64,000 nt of DNA, taken from contig NZ_CP101988.1 in assembly GCF_024508335.1 (NCBI RefSeq), positions 806,001 to 870,000 on the forward strand, read 5' to 3'. Source of the DNA: Cellulomonas chengniuliangii. Its GTDB lineage: Bacteria; Actinomycetota; Actinomycetes; Actinomycetales; Cellulomonadaceae. The translations under genes were made by a program, and so were the position numbers. Shown here in pieces: positions 39,727 to 47,068 of the stretch. The notes under the pieces were generated by a model. It was not told the DNA's origin. It searched no databases and was given only the letters and a program-made list of their open reading frames with translations. How positions within the stretch are numbered: position 1 is the first letter of the stretch; each line of letters starts with the position of its first letter.

Positions 39727-40751
39727 AGCGCCCCCGTCCAGAACAACCGCTCGTCCACCTGGCCGGTCTTGATCAGGTGCTCGATCTGCTTGAGCCGGGT
39801 GTGACCGCGCCCGGTGAAGACCTCGTGGTCGAGGTCCACGGCGGCGAAGACCCGGTGCAGCTGCGCGGCGCCCGCGGCCACGTCCCAGTCAGCGTCGTAG
39901 CCGGGCAGCACCGCGCGGATCTTCTCGAACGAGACCCGGTAGCTGCGGTTGTCCGCGCTCGGCGGCCCGAACGCGAGCTCGCAGCCAGGGAACTTGTCCG
40001 CAACGGCCTCGGCGATCTGGCGGACGGTGCGGGTGTTGCGCTCGCTGCCGACGTTGAGCACCTGCCCGTGCACGGCCTCGCGCGGCGCGTCGAGCACGGC
40101 CCGCACCGCCTTGGCGATGTCGAGGCCGTGCACCAGGGGGCGCCACGGCGTCCCGTCGCTGGTCATCGCGATCCGGTGCGTGGTCCAGGCGAGGCCCGCG
40201 AGGTTGTTCAGCACGATGTCGAACCGCATCCGGGGCGAGGCGCCGAACGCCGTCGCGTTGCGCAGGAACGTGGGGCTGAACGAGTCGTCGGCGAGCGCGC
40301 TCACGTCGCGCTCGACGAGCGCCTTGCATCGGGCGTACGCCGTCTGCGGGTCGATCGGGCTCTCCTCGTCGACCACGCCCTGGGCGACGCCATAGACGCT
40401 GCACGAGGACATGTGCACGAACCGCTCGACGCCGGCCGCCTTGGCGGCGCGGGCCAGGCGGACCGTGCCGTGGTGGTTGATGTCGGCGGTGACCTCGCCG
40501 ATGAGGTCGCCGATCGGGTCGTTCGACAGCTCGGCCAGGTGCACGACGGCGTCGTGGCCCGCCAGGTCCTCCGGCGTGACGTGGCGGACGTCCTTGACCA
40601 GCGTGCGGGGTTGCTCCCCGGCGGTGTGGCACAGCCAGCCCGACCGGTAGAACCCGGTGTCCAGGCCTGTGACCTGGTCGCCCCGCGCGATCAGCGTGGG
40701 CGCCAGCAGGCTGCCGAGGTATCCCTCGCTCCCTGTGACCAGGACGCGCAT
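39723..40751 (-). CDS. NAD-dependent nucleotide-sugar epimerase/dehydratase (extended SDR)
   Basis: A 342-residue extended short-chain dehydrogenase. MRVLVTGSEGYLGSLLAPTL is the NAD-binding motif, and SSCSVYG with YARCK (the Tyr-x3-Lys pair) forms the catalytic centre. FLRNATAFGASPRMRFDIVLNN is typical of sugar-nucleotide enzymes. It follows rfbF by 2 bp and precedes the RmlC-like gene, so it probably acts on CDP-glucose or a derivative. It could be a 4,6-dehydratase, an epimerase or a reductase; the sequence does not settle which. Confidence 0.87.
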   Translation of the reverse strand: MRVLVTGSEGYLGSLLAPTLIARGDQVTGLDTGFYRSGWLCHTAGEQPRTLVKDVRHVTPEDLAGHDAVVHLAELSNDPIGDLIGEVTADINHHGTVRLARAAKAAGVERFVHMSSCSVYGVAQGVVDEESPIDPQTAYARCKALVERDVSALADDSFSPTFLRNATAFGASPRMRFDIVLNNLAGLAWTTHRIAMTSDGTPWRPLVHGLDIAKAVRAVLDAPREAVHGQVLNVGSERNTRTVRQIAEAVADKFPGCELAFGPPSADNRSYRVSFEKIRAVLPGYDADWDVAAGAAQLHRVFAAVDLDHEVFTGRGHTRLKQIEHLIKTGQVDERLFWTGAL

Positions 40752-40753
40752 GC

Positions 40754-41560
40754 TCAGTCCTCCCACGTCTTCCAGGGCGCGCGGCCGCTGTCCCAGAGGC
40801 TGTTCAGCTCGGTCCAGTCGCGGAACGTGTCCATGCCCATCCAGAACCCCTCGTGCTCGTAGACGGAGAGCTCGCGATCGCGGGCCAGCTGCTGCAGGGG
40901 CGTGCTCTCGAGCATCACGGCGGGGTCGTCGTCGAGGTACTTGTCGACGAACTCGCGCTCGAACAGGAAGAAGCCGCCGTTGACCCAGCCGTCGGCGAGG
41001 GTGGGCTTCTCGTTGAACTCCACGACGGTGGCGCCCTCGACCCGCATCTCGCCGTAGCGGCTCGAGGGGTGCACGCCGGTCAGCGTGCCCAGCCGGCCGT
41101 GGGCGAGGTGGTGCGCGACGGCGGCGGAGATGTCCACGTCGCTGATGCCGTCGCCGTACGTCAGGGCGAAGCGGTCGGTGTCGAGGTGCGCGGCGACGCG
41201 ACGGATCCGGGCCGCGGTGCCGGTGGTGAGGCCGGTCTCGACGAACGTGATCTCCCAGTCCTCGTCGCCGGCGGTGTTGTGGAACACCGCCGCCTGCGGG
41301 CGGCGCAGGTCGAGCGTGAAGTCCGAGGTCAGGTGGTGGTAGTCGAGGAAGTACTGCTTGATCAGGTCGCTCTTGTACCCGAGGGCCAGCACGAACCTGC
41401 GGAACCCGTGGTGGCCGTAGGCCTTCATGATGTGCCAGAGGATGGGGCGGCCGCCGATGTCGACCAGCGGCTTGGGCAGCTTCTCGCTCGCCTCGCGCAG
41501 GCGGGTCCCCATTCCCCCGCACAAGATGACGACGGGAATCTGGGCGGGATCGGCGCTCAT
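40754..41560 (-). CDS. rfbF: Glucose-1-phosphate cytidylyltransferase
   Basis: Forms CDP-glucose from CTP and glucose-1-phosphate, the entry step to CDP-deoxysugars. The 268-residue protein has VVILCGGMGTRLREASEKLPKP, DIGGRPILWHIMKAYGHHG, a YGDGISD metal motif and NGGFFLFEREF, which match RfbF closely. The start ATG at 41560 has AGGAGG just upstream, so an in-frame GTG-type extension of 14 residues is not used. It is the first gene of the long minus-strand operon, with the divergent GT2 gene upstream across 240 bp. Confidence 0.93.
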   Translation of the reverse strand: MSADPAQIPVVILCGGMGTRLREASEKLPKPLVDIGGRPILWHIMKAYGHHGFRRFVLALGYKSDLIKQYFLDYHHLTSDFTLDLRRPQAAVFHNTAGDEDWEITFVETGLTTGTAARIRRVAAHLDTDRFALTYGDGISDVDISAAVAHHLAHGRLGTLTGVHPSSRYGEMRVEGATVVEFNEKPTLADGWVNGGFFLFEREFVDKYLDDDPAVMLESTPLQQLARDRELSVYEHEGFWMGMDTFRDWTELNSLWDSGRAPWKTWED

Positions 41561-41673
41561 GAGGCCTCCTAGCGGCAGGCGGGCGGGCGTGCGCAACGGC
41601 ACGAGAGTACCGGGCCGTTTGCTATCAAATCATGCCCGAGCGGATGAAAACGGACAGACGCGCCCCGTCCCTC

Positions 41674-41703
41674 TTGACCCCCCTGACCGGGCAGGATGAC
41701 GAT
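41674..41703 (+). promoter_or_regulatory. Possible promoter of the divergent GT2 gene
   Basis: TTGACC (41674-41679) and GACGAT (41698-41703) are 18 bp apart, leaving a leader of about 90 nt. The opposite strand has an AT-richer patch at about 41615-41640 (TTTGATAG) that could hold the promoter of the rfbF operon, but no pair of boxes there is convincing. Confidence 0.4.
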
Positions 41704-41800
41704 TTGTCTGGTTCGCGGCCTTCGTGCCGCGTCCGCACACGGATGTGAACCTCGCCTCGCGCTCGACGCGGCGTGGCCGTGCGACAACCGGGGGATGACG

Positions 41801-42808
41801 ATGGGAGTGCCGGATGGCGAGGTCGACCTGTCGGTGGTGATCGCGGCCTTCGACGCCGCGGCGACGCTGCCGGAGCAGCTGGCCGCGCTCGCGGGCCAGC
41901 GCACGAGCTGCGCCTGGGAGGTGGTCCTCGCCGACAACGGGTCGCGCGACGGCACCGTCAACGCGGCGCTCGCCTTCGCCACACGCCTGCCCGCGCTCCG
42001 GGTCGTCGACGCGTCGGCGCGCCGGGGCCCGGCGGCAGCGCGGAACGCCGGGGTCCGCGCTGCCCGGGGTCGGCACGTGGTCTTCTGCGACGCCGACGAC
42101 GTGGTCGGCGAGGGCTGGCTGCAGGCGATGCACGAGGCCCTGCGCCGCCACGACTTCGTGGCCGGGCGGCTCGACGGGCGGCGCCTCAATGCGCCCGACG
42201 TGCGGGCGTCACGCACCCTGCCGCAGTCCCGCGGACTGCAGGAGTCCGCGCTGCTTCCGGGGCTGTGGCACGCGGGCGCCGGGAACATGGGCGTGCGGGC
42301 GGACCTGTTCCGCCGCATGGGCGGCTTCGATGAGTCGGCGCGCTGCCTCGAGGACACCGACTTGTGCTGGCGCATGGGGCTCGTCGGGGTGCGGCTGGTC
42401 TACGTCGAGGACGCCGTGGTCCACGCCCGGCTGCGCGAAGGGCTGCGGGTGACCGCCCGCCAGGGCTACCAGTACGGGGCGGGGGAGCGCTGGCTCGCCG
42501 AGCGGTACGCGGCGGTCGCGAGGGCCGTGACGGCCCGCCCCGAGCGGCTCGCCGCCGTCCCCGACAGCGGCCCGCCCAACGGCGGCGCTGCCGCGCGCCG
42601 ACCCGGTCCCCGACCGTCCGCCGGACGCCAGGTCGGCAGGGTGCTGCGACGGGTGTCGGCCATCGCTGCCGAGCTGGCGCGGGTGCGGGGGCGTGGCGAC
42701 CTGCAGGCGCTGTGCTGGTCCACCGCCTGGGGGCTGGGCTTCGCCCTCGGCCGCGGGCCGCAGCCCGTCCCCGTGGCGATCCCCCCGGAGGAGTCCCGTG
42801 CGGCCTGA
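41801..42808 (+). CDS. GT2-family glycosyltransferase
   Basis: A 335-residue GT-A enzyme. DLSVVIAAFDAAATLPEQL and VVLADNGSRDGTV form the nucleotide site, VVFCDADDVV is the DxD motif and CLEDTDLCWRM the acceptor-side motif. The C-terminal 80 residues are basic and partly disordered. GGGGG at 41790-41794 is six bases from ATG 41801; the ATG at 41795 touches it and is less likely. The gene diverges from rfbF. Its end overlaps the deacetylase start by 11 bp, so the two form an operon. Confidence 0.87.
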   Translation: MGVPDGEVDLSVVIAAFDAAATLPEQLAALAGQRTSCAWEVVLADNGSRDGTVNAALAFATRLPALRVVDASARRGPAAARNAGVRAARGRHVVFCDADDVVGEGWLQAMHEALRRHDFVAGRLDGRRLNAPDVRASRTLPQSRGLQESALLPGLWHAGAGNMGVRADLFRRMGGFDESARCLEDTDLCWRMGLVGVRLVYVEDAVVHARLREGLRVTARQGYQYGAGERWLAERYAAVARAVTARPERLAAVPDSGPPNGGAAARRPGPRPSAGRQVGRVLRRVSAIAAELARVRGRGDLQALCWSTAWGLGFALGRGPQPVPVAIPPEESRAA

Positions 42809-43580
42809 CGACGACGTCCTGGTCCTGCGTCGCGACCTGGGGCATTTCGGGTCTCCGCGCGTGCCCGGCCGCCGGGCCGTCCTGCAGCCGGTGGCGTGGA
42901 TGGTGCGCCCCTTGACGTGCACGGTGGCGGTGGCCACCACCGGGCGCGTGGCGGCGCTCACGTTCGACGACGGGCCCTCCCCGGCGCACACCCCCGCCCT
43001 GCTCGACGTGCTCGCCGAGCGCCGGGTGCGCGCCACGTTCTTCGTACTCGCCACCGCCGCACAGGCGCACCCTGGGCTCGTCCGCCGGATCGTCGCGGAC
43101 GGGCACGAGCTGGCGCTGCACGGGTGGGACCACCGGCGGCTCGGAGGGCTGCCCACCGGGGAGGCCGTGGGCCGCGTGGCCGCCGCGCGCGACGAGGTCG
43201 AACAGCTGTCAGGCGTCCGGGTGCGGCTGTTCCGACCGCCGTACGGCGCGCACACCCCCGCCCAGCTCCGCGGCTGGTCCCGCCTCGGGCTCGACGTGGT
43301 GCTGTGGTCCGGGTGGGCGGAGGACTGGCGCCACGACGAGGAGGAGGCGGTCGCGGCGCGCGCGATCGCCGCGCTCACCCCGGGGGGGATCCTCCTCCTG
43401 CACGACGTGCGCGGCGATCCGGAGACCGCGGGGCCCGACGAGGAGCTCCCTCACTTCGACCGCGCCGACGTCTTGCGCCGGCTGCTCGACGGCGCCCCGG
43501 ACTACACGTTCCAGACTGTCGGCGAGCTGGTCGCGGCCCATCCCCGTATCCGCATGGTGCTGCGCGACCTGATGGGCTGA
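42798..43580 (+). CDS. Polysaccharide deacetylase (CE4/NodB domain)
   Basis: Removes N- or O-acetyl groups from glycans. The 260-residue protein carries the NodB motifs: LTFDDGPS (catalytic base Asp and metal Asp), HGWDHRRL (metal His residues), RPPYGAH and a late LLHDV. There is no signal peptide, and the N-terminus is polar, so a cytoplasmic or non-classical location is likely. Genome context suggests it edits the island's glycan or an intermediate. The GTG start at 42798 has GGAGGAG before it and overlaps the upstream GT2 gene. Confidence 0.9.
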   Translation: MRPDDDVLVLRRDLGHFGSPRVPGRRAVLQPVAWMVRPLTCTVAVATTGRVAALTFDDGPSPAHTPALLDVLAERRVRATFFVLATAAQAHPGLVRRIVADGHELALHGWDHRRLGGLPTGEAVGRVAAARDEVEQLSGVRVRLFRPPYGAHTPAQLRGWSRLGLDVVLWSGWAEDWRHDEEEAVAARAIAALTPGGILLLHDVRGDPETAGPDEELPHFDRADVLRRLLDGAPDYTFQTVGELVAAHPRIRMVLRDLMG

Positions 43581-43582
43581 GG

Positions 43583-43618
43583 CCCAACCGCCCCAACCGC
43601 CCCAACCGGCCCAACCGC
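43583..43618 (+). repeat. 9-bp tandem repeat after the deacetylase gene
   Basis: CCCAACCGC is repeated four times head to tail (third copy CCCAACCGG), starting 3 bp after the deacetylase stop. The strict 9-bp period is a simple-sequence repeat that could vary by slippage. It lies outside any gene I support. Confidence 0.75.
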
Positions 43619-43671
43619 CCCGGTCGCTCGGGCGCCCTCGTCGGGCGCGGGCTCCGGTCGTCGACGGCCGG

Positions 43672-43857
43672 TCACCGTTCTGGCGACGGACCCGTGTGCT
43701 GCCCGAACGCCCGCAATCCTGCGCGCACCAGGACCGTGGAGGCGGCGACGATCAGCGCCAGCGCCCCCGCTGCCGTGGCGGGCTGCAGGCCCGTCCCCAG
43801 CCCGAGCGCCAGCACGGCCGCACCGGTTGTCAGCGCGGTCTTCTCCCTGTGACTCAT
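43672..43857 (-). CDS. Small membrane protein, function unknown
   Basis: A 61-residue hydrophobic protein starting MSHREKTALTTG. Two possible membrane segments (about 10-25 and 28-44) are followed by a polar tail ending SPER. A good GGGGGA ribosome site lies 8 nt before the ATG at 43857; the longer in-frame upstream extension is Arg-rich and not protein-like. I recognise no family. It stands alone between the deacetylase and the oxidase genes. Confidence 0.6.
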   Translation of the reverse strand: MSHREKTALTTGAAVLALGLGTGLQPATAAGALALIVAASTVLVRAGLRAFGQHTGPSPER

Positions 43858-43869
43858 GTTCCGTCCCCC

Positions 43870-43905
43870 TGCTTCGTTGCGGGCGCGTGCTTCGTTGCGG
43901 GCGCG
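43870..43905 (-). repeat. Perfect 18-bp tandem duplication
   Basis: TGCTTCGTTGCGGGCGCG occurs twice back to back (43870-43887, 43888-43905), upstream of the small membrane protein on its minus-strand side. The copies are identical, so the duplication is recent or conserved. It may lie in the promoter region of that gene. Confidence 0.75.
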
Positions 43906-44108
43906 CCGTCTGCGGCTGACCGTGACGGCGATGTGCGGCACGGTGGCCGCAGCGGTCCGGTGGGCGTGGCACAGGCGTCGGGGCCAGGCAAGGGTGTCGG
44001 ATGAATCGTGGACAGAGGGCATCGGGAGGGCGAGCGGGTCTCGGCAAGCACGTCACCGCCGTCGCCGACGAGACGACGGTGGACCGTCCGGGCTGGGGCG
44101 GGAGACGC

Positions 44109-45296
44109 TCAGGCGAGCACCGCGTCCAGGCGCCGCACCACGTGGTGGGCGATCTCGAACGACGCGGTCGCGGCGGGCGAGGGGGCGTTGAGCACGTGCA
44201 CCTGGCGCGGCGCCGACTTCACCAGGAAGTCGTCGACGAGCGTCCCGTCCCGGCGGATGGCCTGGGCGCGCACCCCGGCCGGCGCGAGGCGCAGGTCGGC
44301 GACGGTGATCGCGGGCACCAGCCGGGCCAGGCTGCGCGCGAACGCACGGGCCGAGAGCGAGCGGAGCACCTCGGCCGCGCCGGGCGCCACGTTGCGCCGG
44401 GCGAGGCGCCACATCCCGGGCCACGTCGCGGCGTCGACCACGTCGCGGGTCGAGACCGTCGACCAGGTGTAGCCCTCGCGGGCCAGCGCGAGCACCGCGT
44501 TCGGGCCCGCGTGCACGGCGCCGTCGATCATCCGGGTCAGGTGCACCCCAAGGAACGGGAACCGCGGGTCGGGCACGGGGTAGACCAGGCCCCGCACGAG
44601 CCCTGCCGCCCCGGGCGTCAGCTCGAAGTACTCGCCGCGGAACGGCACGATGCGGGCCTCGGGGTCGATCCCGGAGGCCCGCGCCAGCCGATCGGCGTGC
44701 AGCCCGGCGCAGGCGACCACCGCGTCGGCCTCGCGGTCGGCCTGGTCGGTGCGCACGTGCACCCGCCGCCCCGATGTGCGGATGGCGACGACGGCCTCGC
44801 CGAGCCTGACCCGACCGCCGCCCGCCTCGATGTCCTCGACCAGCGCGCGGCACACCCCGGGGTAGTCCACGATGCCGGTGCTCTCCACCCGCAGTGCGCC
44901 CACGCAGCGCACGTGCGGCTCGTAGTCGCGGGCCTCGGCGGGCGTGACCAGTCGGGCGTCCACCCCGTTGGCCTCGGCGCGCTGCGCGAGCCGGTGCAGC
45001 CCGGGCAGCTCGTGCTCCTCGGTGGCCACCACGAGCTTGCCGCAGGTCTGCACGGGGATGCCGCGCGAGCGCGCGTAGGCCGTCATGGACCGCGCGCCCG
45101 CGGCGCTCATGGCGGCCTTGAAGCTGCCCGGCGCGTAGTACAGCCCTGAGTGGATGACGCCCGAGTTGCGCCCCGTCTGGTGCAGTGCGACGTCCGGCTC
45201 CTTGTCCACCACGACCACCTCGTCGCCGCGCCCCGCCAGGCGCGCGGCCACGGCGAGGCCGACGATGCCGGCGCCCACCACCACGACCCGCGTCAC
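44109..45296 (-). CDS. lhgO: L-2-hydroxyglutarate oxidase-like FAD-dependent oxidoreductase
   Basis: A 395-residue DAO-superfamily flavoprotein. The FAD-binding VVVVGAGIVGLAVAARLAGRG is at the N-terminus, and HQTGRNSGVIHSGLYYAPGS and GRVRLGEAVVAI are typical of the LhgO/YgaF family, which oxidises L-2-hydroxyglutarate to 2-oxoglutarate. FPFLGVHLTRMIDG and GPNAVLALAREGY match the substrate-side region. The GTG start at 45296 overlaps the stop of a 41-codon upstream ORF (GTGA). Its operon partner, if any, is not obvious. Related members act on other 2-hydroxyacids, so the symbol is a best match. Confidence 0.85.
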   Translation of the reverse strand: MTRVVVVGAGIVGLAVAARLAGRGDEVVVVDKEPDVALHQTGRNSGVIHSGLYYAPGSFKAAMSAAGARSMTAYARSRGIPVQTCGKLVVATEEHELPGLHRLAQRAEANGVDARLVTPAEARDYEPHVRCVGALRVESTGIVDYPGVCRALVEDIEAGGGRVRLGEAVVAIRTSGRRVHVRTDQADREADAVVACAGLHADRLARASGIDPEARIVPFRGEYFELTPGAAGLVRGLVYPVPDPRFPFLGVHLTRMIDGAVHAGPNAVLALAREGYTWSTVSTRDVVDAATWPGMWRLARRNVAPGAAEVLRSLSARAFARSLARLVPAITVADLRLAPAGVRAQAIRRDGTLVDDFLVKSAPRQVHVLNAPSPAATASFEIAHHVVRRLDAVLA

Positions 45297-45418
45297 GGTC
45301 GAGCCGTCCGCGCCTCGACGAGCGCGCTGTGCCGCCCGATCGCGGACGTGACGCCCTCGGGCGTGTCGTGCGGGGCGCGGGCCGGTCCTCCGGCGGCGTG
45401 CTCGGACGTCGTGGTCAT
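45293..45418 (-). CDS. 41-residue upstream ORF coupled to the lhgO-like gene
   Basis: An ATG at 45418 with GGAGG five bases upstream starts a 41-codon frame (MTTTSEHAAGG ... RTARP). Its TGA overlaps the GTG of the lhgO-like gene in a GTGA junction. The peptide is hydrophilic, with no membrane segment or known family. The strong ribosome site, and the lack of any other site for the oxidase, suggest it is translated and drives coupled translation. It could also be an attenuation leader. No homology was recognised. Confidence 0.55.
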   Translation of the reverse strand: MTTTSEHAAGGPARAPHDTPEGVTSAIGRHSALVEARTARP

Positions 45419-45634
45419 GTGTGCCTCCGTGCCGGACGAGATGCTGGGCGATCAGCTGGGTGGTGCGGGGCGGACGCGGGAGCGGCGGTGGGATCGTCCG
45501 TGCGCAGAGCGTCCTTTTCCTCACCTTCTCACACCGTCTGTCCGGTTCCGGGGGACTGTCGCCCCCGAGGCGCCGACGCGCGCCCGAGGGGGTGAAACGT
45601 GCCCGGATTGACCCGAACTGGAATGATTTGGGGC

Positions 45635-45640
45635 CACAAT
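45635..45640 (+). promoter_or_regulatory. Possible -10 box for the DegT transcript
   Basis: CACAAT at 45635-45640 would start transcription near 45647, about 20 nt before the leader ATG and just upstream of GGAGGAG (45656-45662). TTGACC at 45608-45613 is 21 bp away, too far for a standard -35. The shared divergent region (45419-45666) probably controls both transcripts. Confidence 0.35.
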
Positions 45641-45666
45641 GGCGACACACCCACCGGAGGAGCCGC

Positions 45667-45768
45667 ATGGACGTCCACGCACCGCTGCGCGCCGCCGGCG
45701 CAGGCCACAGGGGCCCGGGCCGCGCCCGCGCGACGTCACTCCTGGAGCTGCTCGGCGGAGCCCGATGA
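45667..45768 (+). CDS. 33-residue upstream ORF coupled to the DegT gene
   Basis: ATG at 45667 has a very strong GGAGGAG (45656-45662) four bases upstream. The 33-codon frame (MDVHAPLRAAG ... LLGGAR) ends in TGA at 45766-45768, overlapping the DegT ATG at 45765 (ATGA). The DegT gene has only a weaker GGCGGAG before its own start, so coupling is likely. The peptide has no recognisable family and is not hydrophobic. It mirrors the coupled small ORF on the opposite strand. Confidence 0.6.
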   Translation: MDVHAPLRAAGAGHRGPGRARATSLLELLGGAR

Positions 45769-46919
45769 ACGGGCCGGGAGCGGTGCTCGGCCGGATCGAG
45801 GCGACGCGGCCCTGGTTCGGCCCCGAGGAGGTCGCGGCGGTCACCGACGTCATCGCCTCGGGCTGGCTCGCGCAGGGACCCCGGGTGGCGCAGTTCGAGG
45901 AGGAGTTCGCGGACGCGCAGCAGGCGGGCTTCGCGGTGGCCGCCTCCTCCGGGTCCGCCGCGCTGCACCTGGCGCTCGCGGCGGTGGGGGTCGGCCCGGG
46001 GGACGACGTCGTCGTGCCCTCCTCCTCCCTCAGCGCCACCGCGGACGCGGTGGCGCGCGTCGGCGCCCGTCCGATCTTCGCCGACGTCGACGCGGTGACC
46101 GGCACCCTCACCGGCGCCCACGTCGCCGCGGCGCTGACGCCGCGAACCCGGGCCGTGATCGCCGTCGACGTGGACGGGATCCCGGTCGACCTGGACGACG
46201 TGCGCCTGGTCTGCGACCCGGTGGACGTCGTCGTCGTCGAGGACGCGGCCGACGGCGCGGGGGCGAGGTACCGCGGGCGGCCCGTCGGCGCCGGCGCCGA
46301 GATCGCCGCGTGGTCCTTTCACCCGCACGCGCTGCTCACCACCGGCGAGGGCGGCATGGTCACGACGGTGCGCCCCGAGTGGGCCGCACGCGCCCGGCGC
46401 CTGCGCGGGGACGCGGCGAGCGCCGCGGCCGCTGAGCGGCACACGGGGGTCCCCACGACCACTCAGGAGCACCCCGAGGCCGCGTTCGGCTACCGGATGA
46501 CGGACCTGCAGGCCGCCGTGGGCCTGGCGCAGCTCGGGCGCCTGCGGGAGGTGGTCGCCCGCCGCCGCGCGGTCGCCGCCGCGTACACCCAGCAGATCGC
46601 CGGCATCCCCGCGCTGCGGCCGGTCCAGGACCCGCCGTGGGGGACGAGCAATGGCCAGGCCTACCGTGTGGAGGTCCAGGACGGGTTCCCGCTCGACCGT
46701 GACGGACTGCTGGCCCACCTGGCGCACGCGGGCGTCGCGGCGCGGCGCGGCGCCACGGCGGCTCACAGGGAGCCCTCGTACGCGGGCTCTGCCCACGTCC
46801 CGCTCCCGGTGACGGAGCGCCTCGCCGACTCGACGCTGGTCCTCCCGGCGCACCAGCACCTCACCGAGGCGGACCAGGACCGGGTCGTCGAAGCGCTGCG
46901 CGTGGCGGCACGCGGCTAG
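45765..46919 (+). CDS. DegT/DnrJ/EryC1-family protein lacking the PLP lysine
   Basis: A 384-residue fold-type I PLP-family protein with the sugar-aminotransferase layout. ASSGSAALHLALAAVGVGPGD is the N-terminal motif, VVVEDAADGAGARYRGRPVG the cofactor Asp region and FGYRMTDLQAAVGLAQL the later signature. The expected lysine segment (SFHPRK in relatives) reads SFHPHA with Ala189 at 46329-46331, so no Schiff base with PLP can form. The asparagine usually before YRMTD is Gly. The frame is intact with a normal length. It could be a catalytically altered or non-PLP relative, as in lysine-free sugar dehydratases, or a dead homologue. Confidence 0.85.
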   Translation: MNGPGAVLGRIEATRPWFGPEEVAAVTDVIASGWLAQGPRVAQFEEEFADAQQAGFAVAASSGSAALHLALAAVGVGPGDDVVVPSSSLSATADAVARVGARPIFADVDAVTGTLTGAHVAAALTPRTRAVIAVDVDGIPVDLDDVRLVCDPVDVVVVEDAADGAGARYRGRPVGAGAEIAAWSFHPHALLTTGEGGMVTTVRPEWAARARRLRGDAASAAAAERHTGVPTTTQEHPEAAFGYRMTDLQAAVGLAQLGRLREVVARRRAVAAAYTQQIAGIPALRPVQDPPWGTSNGQAYRVEVQDGFPLDRDGLLAHLAHAGVAARRGATAAHREPSYAGSAHVPLPVTERLADSTLVLPAHQHLTEADQDRVVEALRVAARG

Positions 46920-46968
46920 TCGTCCCGCCCCGGGCGGTGTCAGGCCCCGCCCGTAGAATGCGGACGCA

Positions 46969-46992
46969 CCCCGGATCCCGCAGGATCCGGGG
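46969..46992 (+). terminator. Strong hairpin between the DegT gene and mfd
   Basis: CCCCGGATCC (46969-46978) and GGATCCGGGG (46983-46992) form a perfect 10-bp stem with a CGCA loop. A TAGAAT hexamer at 46954-46959 lies just before it. It could terminate the DegT transcript, or, if TAGAAT is a -10 box, form the very 5' end of the mfd mRNA. Confidence 0.55.
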
Positions 46993-47068
46993 CTCTCGTG
47001 CTGCCGCGCCCCTCGCCCGGCCGCCCGCCGTGCGCGCGGACGGGCCCCGGGCAAGGCCGAAGGGAACC

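Noticed and set aside
45639-45764. In-frame 42-codon extension of the DegT gene
   Set aside because: No ribosome site; it overlaps the well-supported 33-codon ORF in another frame, and the DegT family starts near MNGPG.
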